Part shown: piece after piece, positions 44,045-56,086 of the stretch | Layout of the letters: the number at the start of each line of letters is the position of its first letter | Numbering within the stretch: the first letter of the stretch is position 1 | Assembly (NCBI GenBank): GCA_963383645.1 | Contig: OY726558.1 | Location: 185,249,634-185,313,633 of the forward strand | Origin: Muscardinus avellanarius | Taxonomy: Eukaryota; Chordata; Mammalia; Rodentia; Gliridae | Reading direction: 5' to 3' | Length of the DNA stretch: 64,000 nucleotides | The notes under the pieces: model-generated | What the model saw: only the letters and a program-made list of their open reading frames with translations | The model's database searches: none | What the model was told of the DNA's origin: nothing | Program-made: the position numbers and the translations under genes

Positions 44045-44445
44045 AAAATGGCATAGTAGCAAAGGGACCCTAGTATTTTTACCACCAACACTTTACATCT
44101 CAAAAAACAGTTAGTGATTGTGTTCATACGCAAGTTAAACCCTACTAAAGAGTGGCTCAAACAAATTGACATTTTATTTTTCTTCCTTAAAAAGAAGTCA
44201 GAGTGTATCCAGTTTCAGACACCTGTTATGTGGCTCAAGGGTGTCTGAGTAGATTTGACTATGATTTTCTTGACTTTTTAAAAATTCATGGATACAATAT
44301 GGCTGTTAAAACATCTGCCATCACATTAGAAACATGCAGGAGGTAGAACACATAGGCAGGGAAAGAGAAAAAAAGGAAAGAAAAGAGAATAAGAGGGGAG
44401 AGAAGAGAGGAGAAGAGAAAGGAATTATATAAAAATATGCCAGAC
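44043..44445. other. Unassigned DNA, purine-rich at right
   Basis: 44360-44424 is an AG-rich AAGAGA-type stretch. No gene. Confidence 0.5.
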
Positions 44446-44448
44446 TTT

Positions 44449-44619
44449 TCACTGGGTGTGGCGGCCCAGGCTTGTAATCCCAGGACTTGGGAGGCTGAGA
44501 CAGGGCAAATTCGAGGCCAGCCTCAGCTACTTAGTGAGGCCCTCTACAACTTAGTGAGACCTTGTTTCAAAATAAAGAATAAAAAATATCTCTGGGTTCA
44601 ATCCCCAGTACCACAAAAA
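44449..44619 (+). mobile_element. B1-dID SINE, ID half deleted in part
   Basis: 'cactgggtgtggcggcccaggcttgtaatcccagg ... cttagtgagaccttgtttcaaaataaagaataaaaaatatctctgggttcaatccccagtaccac'. The 'gctgggggtgtagctcagaggtagaatg' part is missing. Confidence 0.92.
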
Positions 44620-44919
44620 TAAATACCAGATTTTTCTCATTTTCTTAGTAAAATTTAAATATGCTTCATTGGCCAGAAGAGTTTCACATGGTCACAGGTA
44701 AGCACGTGCATGTTGGAAAGTGAGCTTTCACCTTTCTATAGTAGCAGGATGGATAGGAACAGTTTTGAATAAGCTACAACTACAAAATCTGCCAGAGACC
44801 GACCCAGAGTCAGAGCTACACAAGATTAACAAGGGACCATTGACCTTACAGAAGGCTGACCAACATCACAGATAGCTTGGCAAGACTTTTTCTATGATGA
44901 CTAATAATTAAATAATTAG

Positions 44920-45118
44920 GGCAGGCTTGGTGGTGTAGGCTTGTAATCTCAGGACTTGGGAGGCTGAGATAGGAGGACTGCAAGTTCTTTACTAGACTCA
45001 GCAACTTAGGGAGGCTCTCTGCAAGGACCTGAGACCCTCTTTCAAAATATAAAATAGGCTGGAAGTGTAGTTTAGAGATAGAATGCCCCTGGGTTCGATC
45101 TCCAGTACCATAAAAATA
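44920..45118 (+). mobile_element. B1-dID SINE, old copy
   Basis: 'gggcaggcttggtggtgtaggcttgtaatctcagg ... gctggaagtgtagtttagagatagaatgcccctgggttcgatctccagtacc' with an AAAAT tail. Confidence 0.92.
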
Positions 45119-45542
45119 AAATAAAATGATTAAATCCCATGATGAGATCTTCCCGGTATGTGTCTTTCTGGCACAGCGTGGGACCGTCCACTCCATGCAT
45201 GTCCCTTCATTTTTGGTATCATGGGAAAACCCACAGCATATCATTTCATCTTACCACCATTCTTGGCTGAATCCTACATAGGACACATGCTACCACCGTC
45301 TGGCTGATGAGCTTTAGGGCTGACAGAATCTGTTTTATTTTTTTTAACTTTATTCTTTTAAAGTGGCGATGATACAGGAAAAAGGCGCTTACCCTTTCTA
45401 TAGGGCCCCATGGCCCCCATTCTTCCACCTAGACCAACCTACCTACTCTTCAAGGATTTTCTTCAAAAGAGAATGCAAAATTTGGCTCCACATTGCATAA
45501 TTCTAATATCCCTGAGAAAGAGAGCAGACATATTGATATATT
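45119..45542. other. Unassigned DNA
   Basis: No gene or repeat named. Confidence 0.5.
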
Positions 45543-45742
45543 TTTTCTTTGTTTTGTTTTTTGGTGGTACTAGGGTTCCTGGAAGCCCTTCTACCTCCGG
45601 GCTACACGCCCAGACCTATTTTTATATTTTTATTTGTAAGCAGGGTCTCTTAAGCCAGCGAGGCTGGCTTCGAACCTGCACGATCCTCCTGTCTCTGCCT
45701 CCCAAACGCAGGGATTACAAGCGTGCGCCACCACGCCCGGCT
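45543..45742 (-). mobile_element. B1-dID SINE, derived subtype, antisense
   Basis: 'ggtggtactagggttcctggaagcccttctacctccgggctacacgcccagacc', 'gtctcttaagccagcgaggctggcttcgaacc', ending 'gcgccaccacgcccggc'. Young-looking, with CpGs retained. Imperfect TSD ttgatatttttt. Confidence 0.95.
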
Positions 45743-46134
45743 TGATATTTTTTTAATATGAGAAAAATGGACTGTGGTTTGGGGAAATTGGTCTATAATG
45801 AAGGTCAATATGGAAACCTAGAATAGTGTTGTAAAGATCACTTTACTTTTAAAAATAATAGAGATTGAATATAAGTGATATCAGCAAACTAACATAAGAA
45901 ATTATTATTAAAATGCTAGAAGGTAGCTATCTAATCGTATTGGGATTTGAGGTTGGTAGGACTTTTATTCCACCGATGGTTAAAGTATTGTTGAAAGTAA
46001 ATAAACAATATAAAATGAAAACTAAAACATTTGAAATCCCTGATGGAATCCATTTTTGGAATGCCTTTCAAAGGAGTTTAGAGATTGTCAAGAATACCAG
46101 TATTTATAGTGACCATTTATTACAAGGAAGTGTG
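45743..46134. other. Unassigned AT-rich DNA
   Basis: No gene. The open frame at 45913-46155 has no recognisable feature. Confidence 0.5.
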
Positions 46135-46505
46135 GTAGAATGTATTGCCGCATAGCCCTGACTTTACCAAGTGGAGAGCAGTATTTCTCTGATAGGGGTT
46201 ATCTATCCATCCACATCCTGTTGACATTAGACTCACTTTGGCCTGCGGAAAAGGAGAGGACCAGAAATATGCTACGTTCCAGATCTCCCTTGTTTCCTAC
46301 ACTCCTGAATTTTCTGCCACATGAATGGTTTGGGATACATGAGACCAGCTCATTCATTCACCCTCGACCCCAAATGAGAAGAGAGTGGGACAGAGGTGAA
46401 ACCTTTCACTCACAGTCATCCACTGGAAATGTCAGTGAGAGAGGCTTCCTGGAGAGATATGTCTTTAATAAGTTGGGGATTAGTTGTTACAGCGGTGAAG
46501 CTGAC
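46135..46505 (+). mobile_element. Old MLT1-like LTR, sense
   Basis: 'accaagtggagagcagtatttctc', 'ccatccacatcctgttgacattagactcactttggcc', 'tcactcacagtcatccactggaaatgtcagtgagag' and the end 'agttggggattagttgttacagcggtgaagctgactaatatg'. The order suits a MaLR/MLT1-class LTR. Confidence 0.6.
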
Positions 46506-47194
46506 TAATATGAGATTTTGTATGTTTTTTTTTTTTAAAGTGGGTACCACCCTCCACTGTGCGGCTTCAAAATGTCAATAATGATAGTTTTTTTCTCTTA
46601 AAGGATCACATTTTTTTTTTCCCATTCAGAGCAGAAACAGTTTAGGTTACAGCTTAAAGGACTCTGGAAGTATAAAAACTGCTGGGCTTTTTTCTCCGGA
46701 TCATGTATGGAAATTCTTGAAGTTAAATTTGACTTGCTTATTCGAAGAGAAACGCGCATGAATGGAATAAATTCCAGTGGTCAGGAAAGCAATGCTTGTA
46801 TTCTGTAAAAAAAAAAGACTGTCTGCTCTTATTAACCCTTTGCAACATGAGAAGGAAGTGTATCTATTGAATAGATGCCCTTTCTAGTTTACTCATGTTT
46901 AGGATGCAATAAAACGTTACGGGCTTTGGGGACTCGAATGTTATGATGTGTGGCATACTTAGAGTTGCTGTGCTTCTTCACAGAATATTTGAGCACCCTC
47001 CAAGCCCTTGCCCATGCCCTGGTATCTTTTATAACCATTTCTGAATGCTGGGAAAGTGATTAAAAAAAAAAGGCAAAAGCTGAGTACTCAGAGATAGCTT
47101 GGCCTAGTGCTTTGCCAGACTAGTTCTCATAAACTCTGTGATGTTAATCCTTGAAAATTTCTCTTTTTTTCTTTTCTCTGCAAACATCTTTAAG
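46506..47194. other. Unassigned DNA
   Basis: No named repeat. The last 60 bases form the pyrimidine tract and acceptor of the candidate exon. Confidence 0.5.
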
Positions 47195-47275
47195 GGAGAT
47201 TTGTCATCTCAGGTTTCACGTGTGGAATATACTGGAGGGTATTCTCGGATAGTGTTCCCCCATGCTGAAGCCCAG
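47195..47275 (+). CDS. Candidate internal exon, unrecognised
   Basis: An 81-bp segment preceded by a strong pyrimidine run (47159-47179) and 'ctttaag', and followed by 'gtaaag'. A possible branch-point-like 'gttaatcc' lies about 50 nt upstream. Only one frame is open; it is phase 0 at both ends and encodes 27 residues, beginning GDLSSQVSRV and ending IVFPHAEAQ. The other two frames have stops. I do not recognise the peptide, and no second exon was found in the window. It could be a cassette exon of a gene with very large introns, a non-coding transcript exon, or chance. The acceptor has A at -3 and the donor lacks G at +5, both weak points. Confidence 0.25.
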
Positions 47276-48689
47276 GTAAAGTCATATAGGAAATTGGCTT
47301 CCTGGGGAAATTCTGAGATAAGGCATTTGGGATCTTGTACAGTTATAATTGTTAATCAAGTCTTTACAGGCAGTGTACTTGCGAGTGCCTTTTTGTGCCG
47401 TACTTTATACTTCAGACTGCTAAAAATCAGCATACTTTTCCATCTGAAAGTGCATTTCTCAGCCTGAAATGCGTGGCTACACTGAGTCAATTATGGTAGA
47501 AGAACATTCTCTGAAGTAAGAATAATATCCAGGCAACATGACCTCCATATGTGGCTGTCATATTAGAAATGACGAATGGGGACATTCCAAAGATGTCCAG
47601 ATTGCTTTAAGTCATTTTGTATTGTGCAAGACACAGTACTCACCTTAAAAAAAACACAGAGTTTTCAAAGTTCACAAGTTACTGAGCTTTCCAAAAAAGA
47701 ACAAAAATTCAATATTAAAGTCAACATGTAACCTTCATGTACAACGTAGAGATATAATGCTACATTTTAGTATAAAGTTACAATGCATCTGAGTTTTATT
47801 TTTATGAAATTGTTATCACACAGCTGTAAAATTGCACTGAAGTTGTCAAGTGAACAAGACAAGGTGCCTAACATTTAGTGATATGACATTTGGTGATATG
47901 AGACCCCCTCAGGGACGCCATACTCTATTGAGATAGAGCCCTTTCAGAAGCTCTCACATGTTCAGAATAGCTAAATAGGTTAGTTGACTAACAGTGCCTC
48001 AGAAGCATAGAAAATAAACAGATTATTGCATTTAATACTCTTCATTTTGACAAAAACAAAACGTCTTCAGTTTGTGGGAATTTTTTTTTTTAGGTAAAAC
48101 TATGTTTTCACTAAATTTGGACTTTCTTGATTTTGAAAATGCATTCCAAATGTAACAACTATTAACATGTTTGAATCTCACTTTTTAAAAAAAAAAACAA
48201 TAAATACCATCAGCTGTCTCTGGATGTAAAATAATAACTTTCTTTCAGTGGCACCTTTACTTGCTCTGGAAGGCACACTTGGCATTTGAGTTTAGCAACT
48301 CTAACAAGTTTCTTTTACTACCATCTGTGCTTCCAAGAGCAGGCATGTCAGGCAGTAGAGCCGGGGGGGGGGGGGGGAAGAGTCAAAGTTGCAGCTGAAG
48401 TTGATTAAAGATGACAACATTATTATAAACACATACAAAAGCCAACAGTGACAAGTTGTACTTTGAGAATGGGCTTCTTAGCAGGAAACCAAGAAAGAAG
48501 GTATAAAGTTCATGTGTATATCCATGAGAAAAGGAGTCAACATAGCTGGCTCATAATGGTGCAAGTTCTGCTTCTCTAAGATGATCATTATGTAGTCCAA
48601 GGCATATTTACGTATTAGCAAAATCATATATGTGTTTACATTAAAATAGTCACTTACTGGGCCCACATTTATTTAGCCCCTTTAATGGT
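47276..48689. other. Unassigned DNA with poly-G
   Basis: No other gene signal. Fifteen consecutive G at 48363-48377. T- and A-runs at 48078-48092 and 48186-48198. Confidence 0.5.
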
Positions 48690-49440
48690 GCTCTATGTTA
48701 GGTGCCAAGGAAAACAATAATGAAAAGAAAATACATACAGGACAGTCTGCCATCATGGTGCTGTGTTCTAATGGGTAACAATGCATTTTAAATTAGTTTT
48801 TCAGATAACAGTCGAAATATGGATAAAAATTAGTCATGGATAGAGGAGAGAATGAAATGGGACCAGGAGGGTATTTTAAGATGCGTGTTCAGGGAAGGCC
48901 TCACTGGTGGAGACTCTGAGCATAGCATCCCAGGCTGAGAGAAGAGTGAGTACCAAGGTCCCAAGGAGCAGCCTGGAGTATTCCTGGATATTTGAGGCTG
49001 TGAAGAAGCATGGCAAGAACCCACTTGAGGAGCCTGGCCAGATCCTGCGGGGCCTTGTGGATAAATGAAAATCTCAAGTTTTTCTCTAAGTGAGATGGGA
49101 TGTGAATAGCAGTGATCTGAGCAATGCATAATGTTATCTGACTTGTGTTGATGTAGCCTTAGGGGACTGGATCCAGTGTAGCACCTAGAACCAGCAGGAA
49201 GACTATTGAGATAATCTAGATTAGAGAAGATGGTAGCCTGGGACAGAATGGGACCATGGAGATAGGGAAAGAATCAGAGTCAACATGTTTGGAAATAGAG
49301 GATGCAGATTTTGCTGACAGCTCAGTTTTAGGGTTTGAGAGATGCAGTGGTGCTAAAAATTATGTCAAGTTTGCAATTTTTGTTCATTTTGTGGTTGGCA
49401 TGGCCACAATGAATGATTTCTTTCCAAAGATAACTTCATA
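48690..49440. mobile_element. Ancient interspersed repeat, possibly L2-related
   Basis: 'gtgttcagggaaggcctcactggtgg', 'gtaccaaggtcccaaggagcagcctgg', 'gcctggccagatcctgcggggccttgtgg', 'aagtgagatgggatgtgaatagcagtgatctgagcaatg...ttatctgacttg', 'gactattgagataatctagattagagaagatggtagcctggga' follow in order a widespread old eutherian repeat. Strand and family are not certain. The frames inside it are not genes. Confidence 0.55.
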
Positions 49441-49944
49441 ACCCTGGGAGTTCCAAAGTTAATGAGGCTTGTAAACAGAAGCCACAGGTTTTGAAGTTTG
49501 GACTGGGACAAGTTTTAAGTGTGAAATTTATTATTACCTTTAATTATAGGCAATGAATAACTGCACAATTGGCCGTATCTTCATTACCAACAGAATTCAC
49601 ACATAGATTCATATCACACTGCATTTACTGAGATATCTCAAAATGTCATTTACATTCATTACTACTTCCAAATAATTATTGGCAATTAGACCTGCTGCAA
49701 GACCTTACTATTTACTGTGTTAATAAAACACATATGTCATAATGAAAAATATCTTCATAACTTCAATCAATATTACGATTTCATTGGAACACTTGGTACT
49801 TTATTTTAGGCACATTTATCTAGTCTCCTTAGAAGGCATACCCATACTTTAAGGAGAATAGAAATGTTCCATGACACAAAAATGTTAAAACTTGCCTATT
49901 AGCCATGATGTACACCAATAAAAAGCATAACAGGGTCTCAAAAG
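49441..49944. other. Unassigned AT-rich DNA
   Basis: No gene or repeat named. Confidence 0.5.
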
Positions 49945-50155
49945 CAAGACGGATAATAGTAAAGGCATCAATTATTACGAGCTTGTTGTTGTGATGATTG
50001 TGTACCAAATATATTATCTAAATTATTCCCCATAGCAAACCTATGAAGCAGAGATTGTCTTTGTCTTATGTGAATGGAAACTCAGGCTTTAGAGTAAGTA
50101 ACTTTACCAAAGTCATATATCCTACAAGTAGAGATTCAAACTCAAATCAGTTTCC
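49945..50155 (-). mobile_element. MIR remnant, antisense
   Basis: 'attattccccatagcaaacctatgaagcagagattgtctttgtcttatgtgaatggaaactcaggctttagagtaagtaactttaccaaagtcatat ... agagattcaaactcaaatc' is the MIR order read in antisense. Confidence 0.8.
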
Positions 50156-50644
50156 TGTGTCTCTTTTTCACAAATATATATTTATTTTCATTATAAAAGA
50201 AGCAAAGCTGAAACTTTCCTATTTAAGCCTTATATATTCATTGTAAAGCACTTGAACCAATTACAGGGTGGAAAGATGAAGGAAAGTGTCCACTGGAAAA
50301 CCTGTGGGTCAGGCAGCCACTGTAATAGTGTATATACATGCTTTCTTAAAATTTAAGTCAAATAGTGAATTTATTTAGACTGAAAAATATCCCCTTTTCC
50401 CCATCCTGCCTTCTATTTATCCTGCTCCTCATCCCCACACAACCTGCATTTAGGGGAAGCCATGTTATCCACCTAACATAGACCTTACTCTTCTCTGGAA
50501 AATGTGGCAAGGTAATAGAGGATCTGCATATTTACTGACCAATACTAAATGTGGGTCTGTTTATCAAGATACATGCCTCATGCACTGCAGTAAGTCTGCC
50601 AGGGTTTTCCTTATGGGCCCGCCACGTATTCATTCTAATTGTGC

Positions 50645-50815
50645 ATCTCTGAGCAACATTCATAATGTACCAAGATTTTTCTTTGCTATTCTGTAAAATG
50701 GGAACAAGTTATATATTTATCTTTTTGAGTGACAGTGAGCCTTAAATGAAATAACTGCACAAAGCCTGTATATAATAGTAGAAGCTCCCATGAGAGGCTA
50801 TAATTATTATTGTTG
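50645..50815 (+). mobile_element. MIR-like remnant
   Basis: 'tattctgtaaaatgggaacaag ... gtgagccttaaatgaaataactgcacaaagcctgtatataatagtagaagctc' matches the MIR 3' half order. The region between the two MIRs (50156-50644) is unassigned. Confidence 0.65.
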
Positions 50816-51884
50816 CTGCCTGGTGAGACTCGTCATCTCATCTAAATAAGTCCTAGGTCACAAATTGAACCAAGCCTCTTATAAACTGTTCCTGACTGAC
50901 CAGTGCTCCTTAAAATAACATTCTCTGTATGTTGTAAAGGACCACATTGGTCCTATTTTAAAGAAGTTAAAAGCGTACCAAGATATTATTTAGTAGATAG
51001 TTGACACACACATATTTGTTATCAGTAATAAAATTGTATGTATTAACATGGATAATAAATTTTATGAGGGCGGCATAAAAAAATCTAACTGAAAATTTTG
51101 GTAAACTATTTGTATCAAATATTTTACTTTTGTATCTGCGAATAGAGCTTGCTAAGCAAACCAATCTTTTGGGTCATTCCTACCTCTCACCCTTATATTT
51201 CTGTGCGTACATGGCTTGGCCAAATCTGGGGAACATTGCTTCTGACTAGTTGTGATCATTTTGCAGTCAACTCATTACAATGCAGAAAAGACAGGGAAAC
51301 AAACCAAAAGTCAGATGACATCCTTTGTTACAGAAGATTGTCTAACAGTATTCTACCATTTTACTAAGAATTTTCACACATTTAGGGGTTTCATCAGCTT
51401 TAGTATATTATGCGAAGAGCTTGAAAGGTGAGATGTTGCAGAGTTCTAAGGAAAATATTTACGTGCCAACCAGAAGAGGTTCACACCTGTTTTCACTTGA
51501 TCTTCGAGCCTCACTTAAAGATAAAATGCGTTTCCATTACAACTCTGGAAAATGTCAGAGAGTGAACTTGGAAGGTAAGTAGGTTGGAACTATATTAAGC
51601 ATGAAAATGTGAATGGATAGTGTAGCCATGCGTTTCGGCAGCTATTATATGTTTTGACTTGTATAAGATCCTACACAATGACTTTCTTAAATTTAGTATT
51701 CATTATACTTACATTAAATTTCTTAAGTTTAGTATTCATTCATACTTATTTCTGCTCATCCACAACCTAAGAAATCTCCTAATTGAACATTTAGTGTGGA
51801 AACAAGTTTCTGATTCATTAGACCTCAACCAAATCTAATCTCGGCCTCCAAATTTTATATTTTTGCCTTTGCAGCATAGGGGAG
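50816..51884. other. Unassigned DNA
   Basis: No gene. A partial tandem duplication of 'tttcttaaatttagtattcatt'-like sequence is seen at 51682-51740. Confidence 0.5.
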
Positions 51885-52545
51885 GCAAAACTTTACTTTC
51901 TGCTCTCTAAGGAACTCCAGCTGAGCATGAATTAAGTTGATAAAAACAGATTAACAGGAGATAAGCAAACATACTTTTACATGTACACAAGTTCCCGTAT
52001 AGGAGAAGAAAGACTGGAAGAACTGACAAAACCAAAATACTAATATATTAAGTTGGACTAAGTGTAGCAATCATAGGAAAGTAACTACAGTGTCCAGGGA
52101 GGTTAAAAGAAGATAGATTATTTAGAAAGCTCAGATGGAATGGGTTTTTCTTGGTTTCAACTCCCCATCTCTGGTGACAAAAGTGTTTCTTCTTTGCTGG
52201 CTCAGGAAAGATATCTCTCAAGTGGGAGTTTTATTACACTTCCATTGATAACAATGTCTGTTTCCTGGTACCCAGACTCTCTTTTGTGTCTGCTGTTATT
52301 CAAATGCTGTTAGCTCAAAATAACCTTTATGCCAATGTGACGTATTTGGGGTGGCATTATCTGCTGCTCTTCTGTTACAAGTCTTCATGCCCAAGACCAT
52401 GGTGGCCAACCTTCTCCTGTGTAACTCTAAAGCTTTTCCAGGCATCCAGTGTTTTTGTATTGATCCTTACCCTCTCAGAGGCACATGGGAGTCCGGTCTT
52501 TAGAAAACAGACATTCATGACATAGATGTCCTTGTTGTGAGTGGC
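51885..52545 (-). mobile_element. Possible ancient ERV LTR, antisense
   Basis: 'ggggaggcaaaactttac', 'gataaaaacagattaacaggagataagcaaac', 'agatatctctcaagtgggagttttattacacttcc', 'ttttgtgtctgctgttattcaaatgctgttagctcaaaataacc' suggest an old MER-type LTR. The 79-codon frame at 52286-52525 is within it and is not a gene. Confidence 0.4.
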
Positions 52546-52934
52546 CATTGATCACTTTAAACTATGCAATCCCATCAGCTTGTAATTAAGAATATGCTAT
52601 GTTTCACTCAGTATGTTGTCCTGTGCATTTCCCCAAAGACCCTTAACTTCCCACTTTTTATCTATCAGCCTTTTGAAATTAGCCTGTACTTTATTTCCTT
52701 TAAGCTTATTTGCTTCATTACTAGGAAAAGTTTATACCATCAATATACCGGAAATTATGCTTCTTCCTGAACAAAACCACTAAATATGTCATTCTCAAGA
52801 TTTATCACAAGGAGAGCTATCTGTTCTTATTACCTGAACCCTCTTTAAGGTCCCATCATCCCAGATGTGGAACATCTGTAAAAATTTAAACAGAGCATCA
52901 AATATAACATTTATGGCAATGTTAAAATAATTGT
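52546..52934. other. Unassigned DNA
   Basis: No gene or repeat named. Confidence 0.5.
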
Positions 52935-53310
52935 TTGCAGAATTGGAAACTAGTCACTCACAGAAAGTGAATATGTTTTCTCTCATATGTGGAAGCTAGA
53001 GAGAAATCAGAATACACGAAGAACTCAAGATAGAGGAGAAACCCCAGTAGAGCAGTGAAAGGGGTCTAGAGGAGGGAGGTATGGGAGGGAAAGAATTGAT
53101 GAAGGAAGTATTTCCATTGACCTATGTACATAGAAGAAATTATCAGTGCCAATCTTACTATCATGAATGGGGAAGAGGCGGGAGAAGGGCTGGAGCCAGG
53201 GGGAGGCCCTCCGAGTGCTGTGCTGTGTGCATGGATGTCCCTATCACTCTAAACTTCATTATGATGTGAGATTACAATGCAACAAGAAGAGTATACTTAA
53301 AAAAAAGAAC
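52935..53310 (+). mobile_element. L1 LINE 3' end, sense
   Basis: 'agtcactcacagaaagtgaatatgttttctctcatatgtggaagctagagag' to 'cagtgccaatcttactatcatgaatggggaagagg', 'gtgctgtgtgcatggatgtccctatcactctaaacttcattatgatgtgagattacaatgc' and an A-run. It is the same family as 19725-20225. Confidence 0.92.
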
Positions 53311-53379
53311 AGACTTTAAATGGGTGTGATATTTACACTGGAAGCCTCTTAGCCAATCTAAAGAAATAATCAAAATGAT

Positions 53380-53660
53380 TGTATCTGTGTCGAATGTTAT
53401 TTATAGTGCTCAGAAACAGCCTAAACATCACGTTAGGGAGAAGCTTAAATAAATTGTACCTCTATGCTATGTTACGGTTATGAAGCTGGGAGAGTAGAGT
53501 TTATGTTTTAAGTAAAGAAATGGAATAGGAAATTTCACTCTACTTTATTAAAATAAATAAGCAGGTTATAATTTATAAAAGCACTAGGATTATAGAATAT
53601 TTCTAAAAACATTTTTAGAGGGAGAGATATTAAAAGGAATGTATGATATTAAAATAATAA
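53380..53660 (+). mobile_element. Old L1M-type LINE fragment, sense
   Basis: 'atagtgctcagaaacagcctaaacatcacgttagggagaagcttaaataaattgtacctctatgctatg', later 'aaataagcaggttataatttataaaagcactaggattatag' match the ORF2 end/3' UTR order of older mammalian L1s. Confidence 0.65.
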
Positions 53661-53789
53661 CAATGGTAGACAGTCGACGTGTTGAGTTTACTCAGTAGTG
53701 ACTTAGACACACACACACCACCCAAGACCTGGGTATGAGCAGCATATATTACTGGTGTAATCAGGAGAAAAGAAAGGAAATAATAATAG

Positions 53790-53954
53790 GAAGGCATGGT
53801 AGCACATACCTGGAATTCCAGTACTTGGGAGGTTGCAACAGGAGGATCCCAGGTGAGAAGCTAGCCTCAGCAACCTAATGAGACCCTGTTTCAAACTAAA
53901 AATAAAATAGAGCTGGGAATGTAACTCAGAAGTAGAACAACCCTGGCTCAATCC

Positions 53955-53960
<6 letters not shown>
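53790..53960 (+). mobile_element. B1-dID SINE with CA tail
   Basis: 'aggaaggcatggtagcacatacctggaattccagtacttgggaggttg ... agctgggaatgtaactcagaagtagaacaaccctggctcaatccctagtaac', then CA. Confidence 0.92.
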
Positions 53961-54035
<75 letters not shown>

Positions 54036-54063
54036 GTAAATGAATGAATGAATGAATGAATGA
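53961..54063 (+). repeat. Compound (CA)n-(AAAT)n-(AATG)n microsatellite
   Basis: (CA)21 to 54003, then TAAA units, shifting to TGAA units ending at 54063. It begins at a SINE 3' end. Confidence 0.97.
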
Positions 54064-55764
54064 TTTCCCAGACACTGAAATTTCATTCCTGTGTTCTTTC
54101 CTCAAATTTAGGAATTTAGTGGAACTTAGCCAAATGCAGCTATATTCAGTGAATTTTCTGGTGAGACACGTAGCCAAAATTTCTTTCCAATCCCAAAACA
54201 TTCTGATTGGGATCATTTCAGAGCAACATAGGGAAAGCAGAGGGTGCACAGTAGGGTCCCAATAGGGTTGAAGAACTAGAACTGCAAAGGTCAGAGAGAG
54301 GGTGGGAGAGAGAAATTGAGGGCCAGGGCTGGGTGGGGAGTGCAGCCTTGTATGTCTCAGAGCTCGGCCCATGGGCATTGATCAAAGCAAAGAATCTCAT
54401 CTCAAAACATTGCTTGGATTCTCTTTTTGAAACTATTCTGACCTTAATTTTTCATGCTTCCTTGCAAGTGGAATGCAGTGATATCCTACTGTGTTCCTGT
54501 GCTCAGCATTTGGTGGAGGAATCATGTTTTAAATAGACATGAAAGCATAAACTATGACTTCTAAAATTTTTATTGAAAGTATAGTAGGTAGATTCTGAAA
54601 CAAAGTTTAGATAGTTGGCTATGGACAACAATGACTTCCAGCCACAAGACAAGTAAGAGCCATGGTTCCTAAGCTGATAGAAAACTGCCATGCTATTGGA
54701 CACTGGGAGACAACCTCGGAGAATTTTTTGCCTTTTTTTTGTATAACCTGAACAATGGTCATTTCTCTATTAGCAAGCCTCAGCCGAATCTGTTGAGCAA
54801 GTACAGTGCCTTGTACATTTGACTCAAATTTGTTCTTTTTCTGTACATTTTAGAATGTCCTCAAGTTTTATTGATCCCTTCTCACCTTCAGAGGAAAATA
54901 AGATGTTATTCATAGGTATTTGTTTACAATGTAGAAAACATCGTTTCCTTCTCAATTTACTGAGTTGAGAGGGTTTTTTTTTTTTTTTAGAATGGATTTG
55001 TACTTAGTTCCTTGGAAAGTAAATACTCGTCGGTTTTATTTCAAATTAGCATCGGACACAATGGCAACCAAGGTCTAACTTTCTATTGAGTATCCAGTTG
55101 TAATAGCTCATCATCATCACAAGGAAATGCGTACCTGATGACCAGTTAGAGGAAAACACAGCACTATCAAAGACTAAGCCAGTCCCCTTCCCTTCTTTCA
55201 TACACACAGTTCTATAAGGGAAGGTATTCAAGAATGGGCCGGAAATTATTTTATTTAGAATGATAGTATCTTTAAACATTTTAACACGAGTTTTTAGTTC
55301 AAGAATCCTCATATTTATTAGCACAAAAACTGATATTTTTTTTGAGAGGTAGCCTCTATAAGAAGTACAGAATTCAAGGACTAAAAGAGGGCCAAATTGT
55401 AAACTATAAAGATGTACCTCTTGTTTTATCAAATAATAGGAGCAAATAAACTGCTTGTGAATTTTAAATAGCTTATGAAGTTCCTAACAATAATTAATCC
55501 CATTGAGTAATGATCTGAATTCACTTTCTTGAATTTAGTAAAATTTGTCCAAACAGTAGTCCAAACCGTGTTTTGAATTTATAATCTGATTTTAATGTAA
55601 TAATTGCAGCATGAAGACATTTTACAAATTGGGAATGTAAACCTACCAAGAGTGTACTTCAGTCAGTTTATCTTGGCAAAATCATATTTAATGTCATTCA
55701 TCGCCAAAAATCTGTTCCAGAATGATACCATCAACATTCTGGAATGAGAAAAGCTAAGAAAATG
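54064..55764. other. Unassigned DNA
   Basis: No gene seen; T-run at 54975-54989. The stretch 55440-55700 is unusually free of repeats and low-complexity sequence. Confidence 0.5.
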
Positions 55765-55887
55765 AGCAAAAATGCCAATCTTGATCTCATATATGGGGAA
55801 GAGGAAGAAGAGGAGAGGGAGCCGTGGGCAGCTCATCAAGTGCTATGTGCAGAAATATCCCTAGCACTCTAAACTGCATTATGATGA
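55765..55887 (+). mobile_element. L1 LINE 3' UTR fragment, sense
   Basis: 'aatgccaatcttgatctcatatatggggaagagg ... agctcatcaagtgctatgtgcagaaatatccctagcactctaaactgcattatgatg' is the same terminal block as in 53150-53275. Confidence 0.9.
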
Positions 55888-55965
55888 ATATATATATATA
55901 TATACACACACACACATATATAGACACATATATATATGTATATGATATATGTGATATAAATATGT
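55888..55965. repeat. TA/CA-rich palindromic microsatellite
   Basis: TA, CA and TATATG units, placed at the L1 3' end. Confidence 0.93.
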
Positions 55966-56086
55966 CATAATAGAAAATAAAAAAGTCTAAAAGAATGTAG
56001 ATGAAAACTAATCCTTTCATATTCTACTGACCATATCTCTCTCCTATGATTCTACTCATTGAGATATTAAACATAACCCTCATTTT

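Noticed and set aside
52286..52525. 79-codon hydrophobic frame
   Set aside because: It falls inside a probable antisense LTR and shows no conserved motif.
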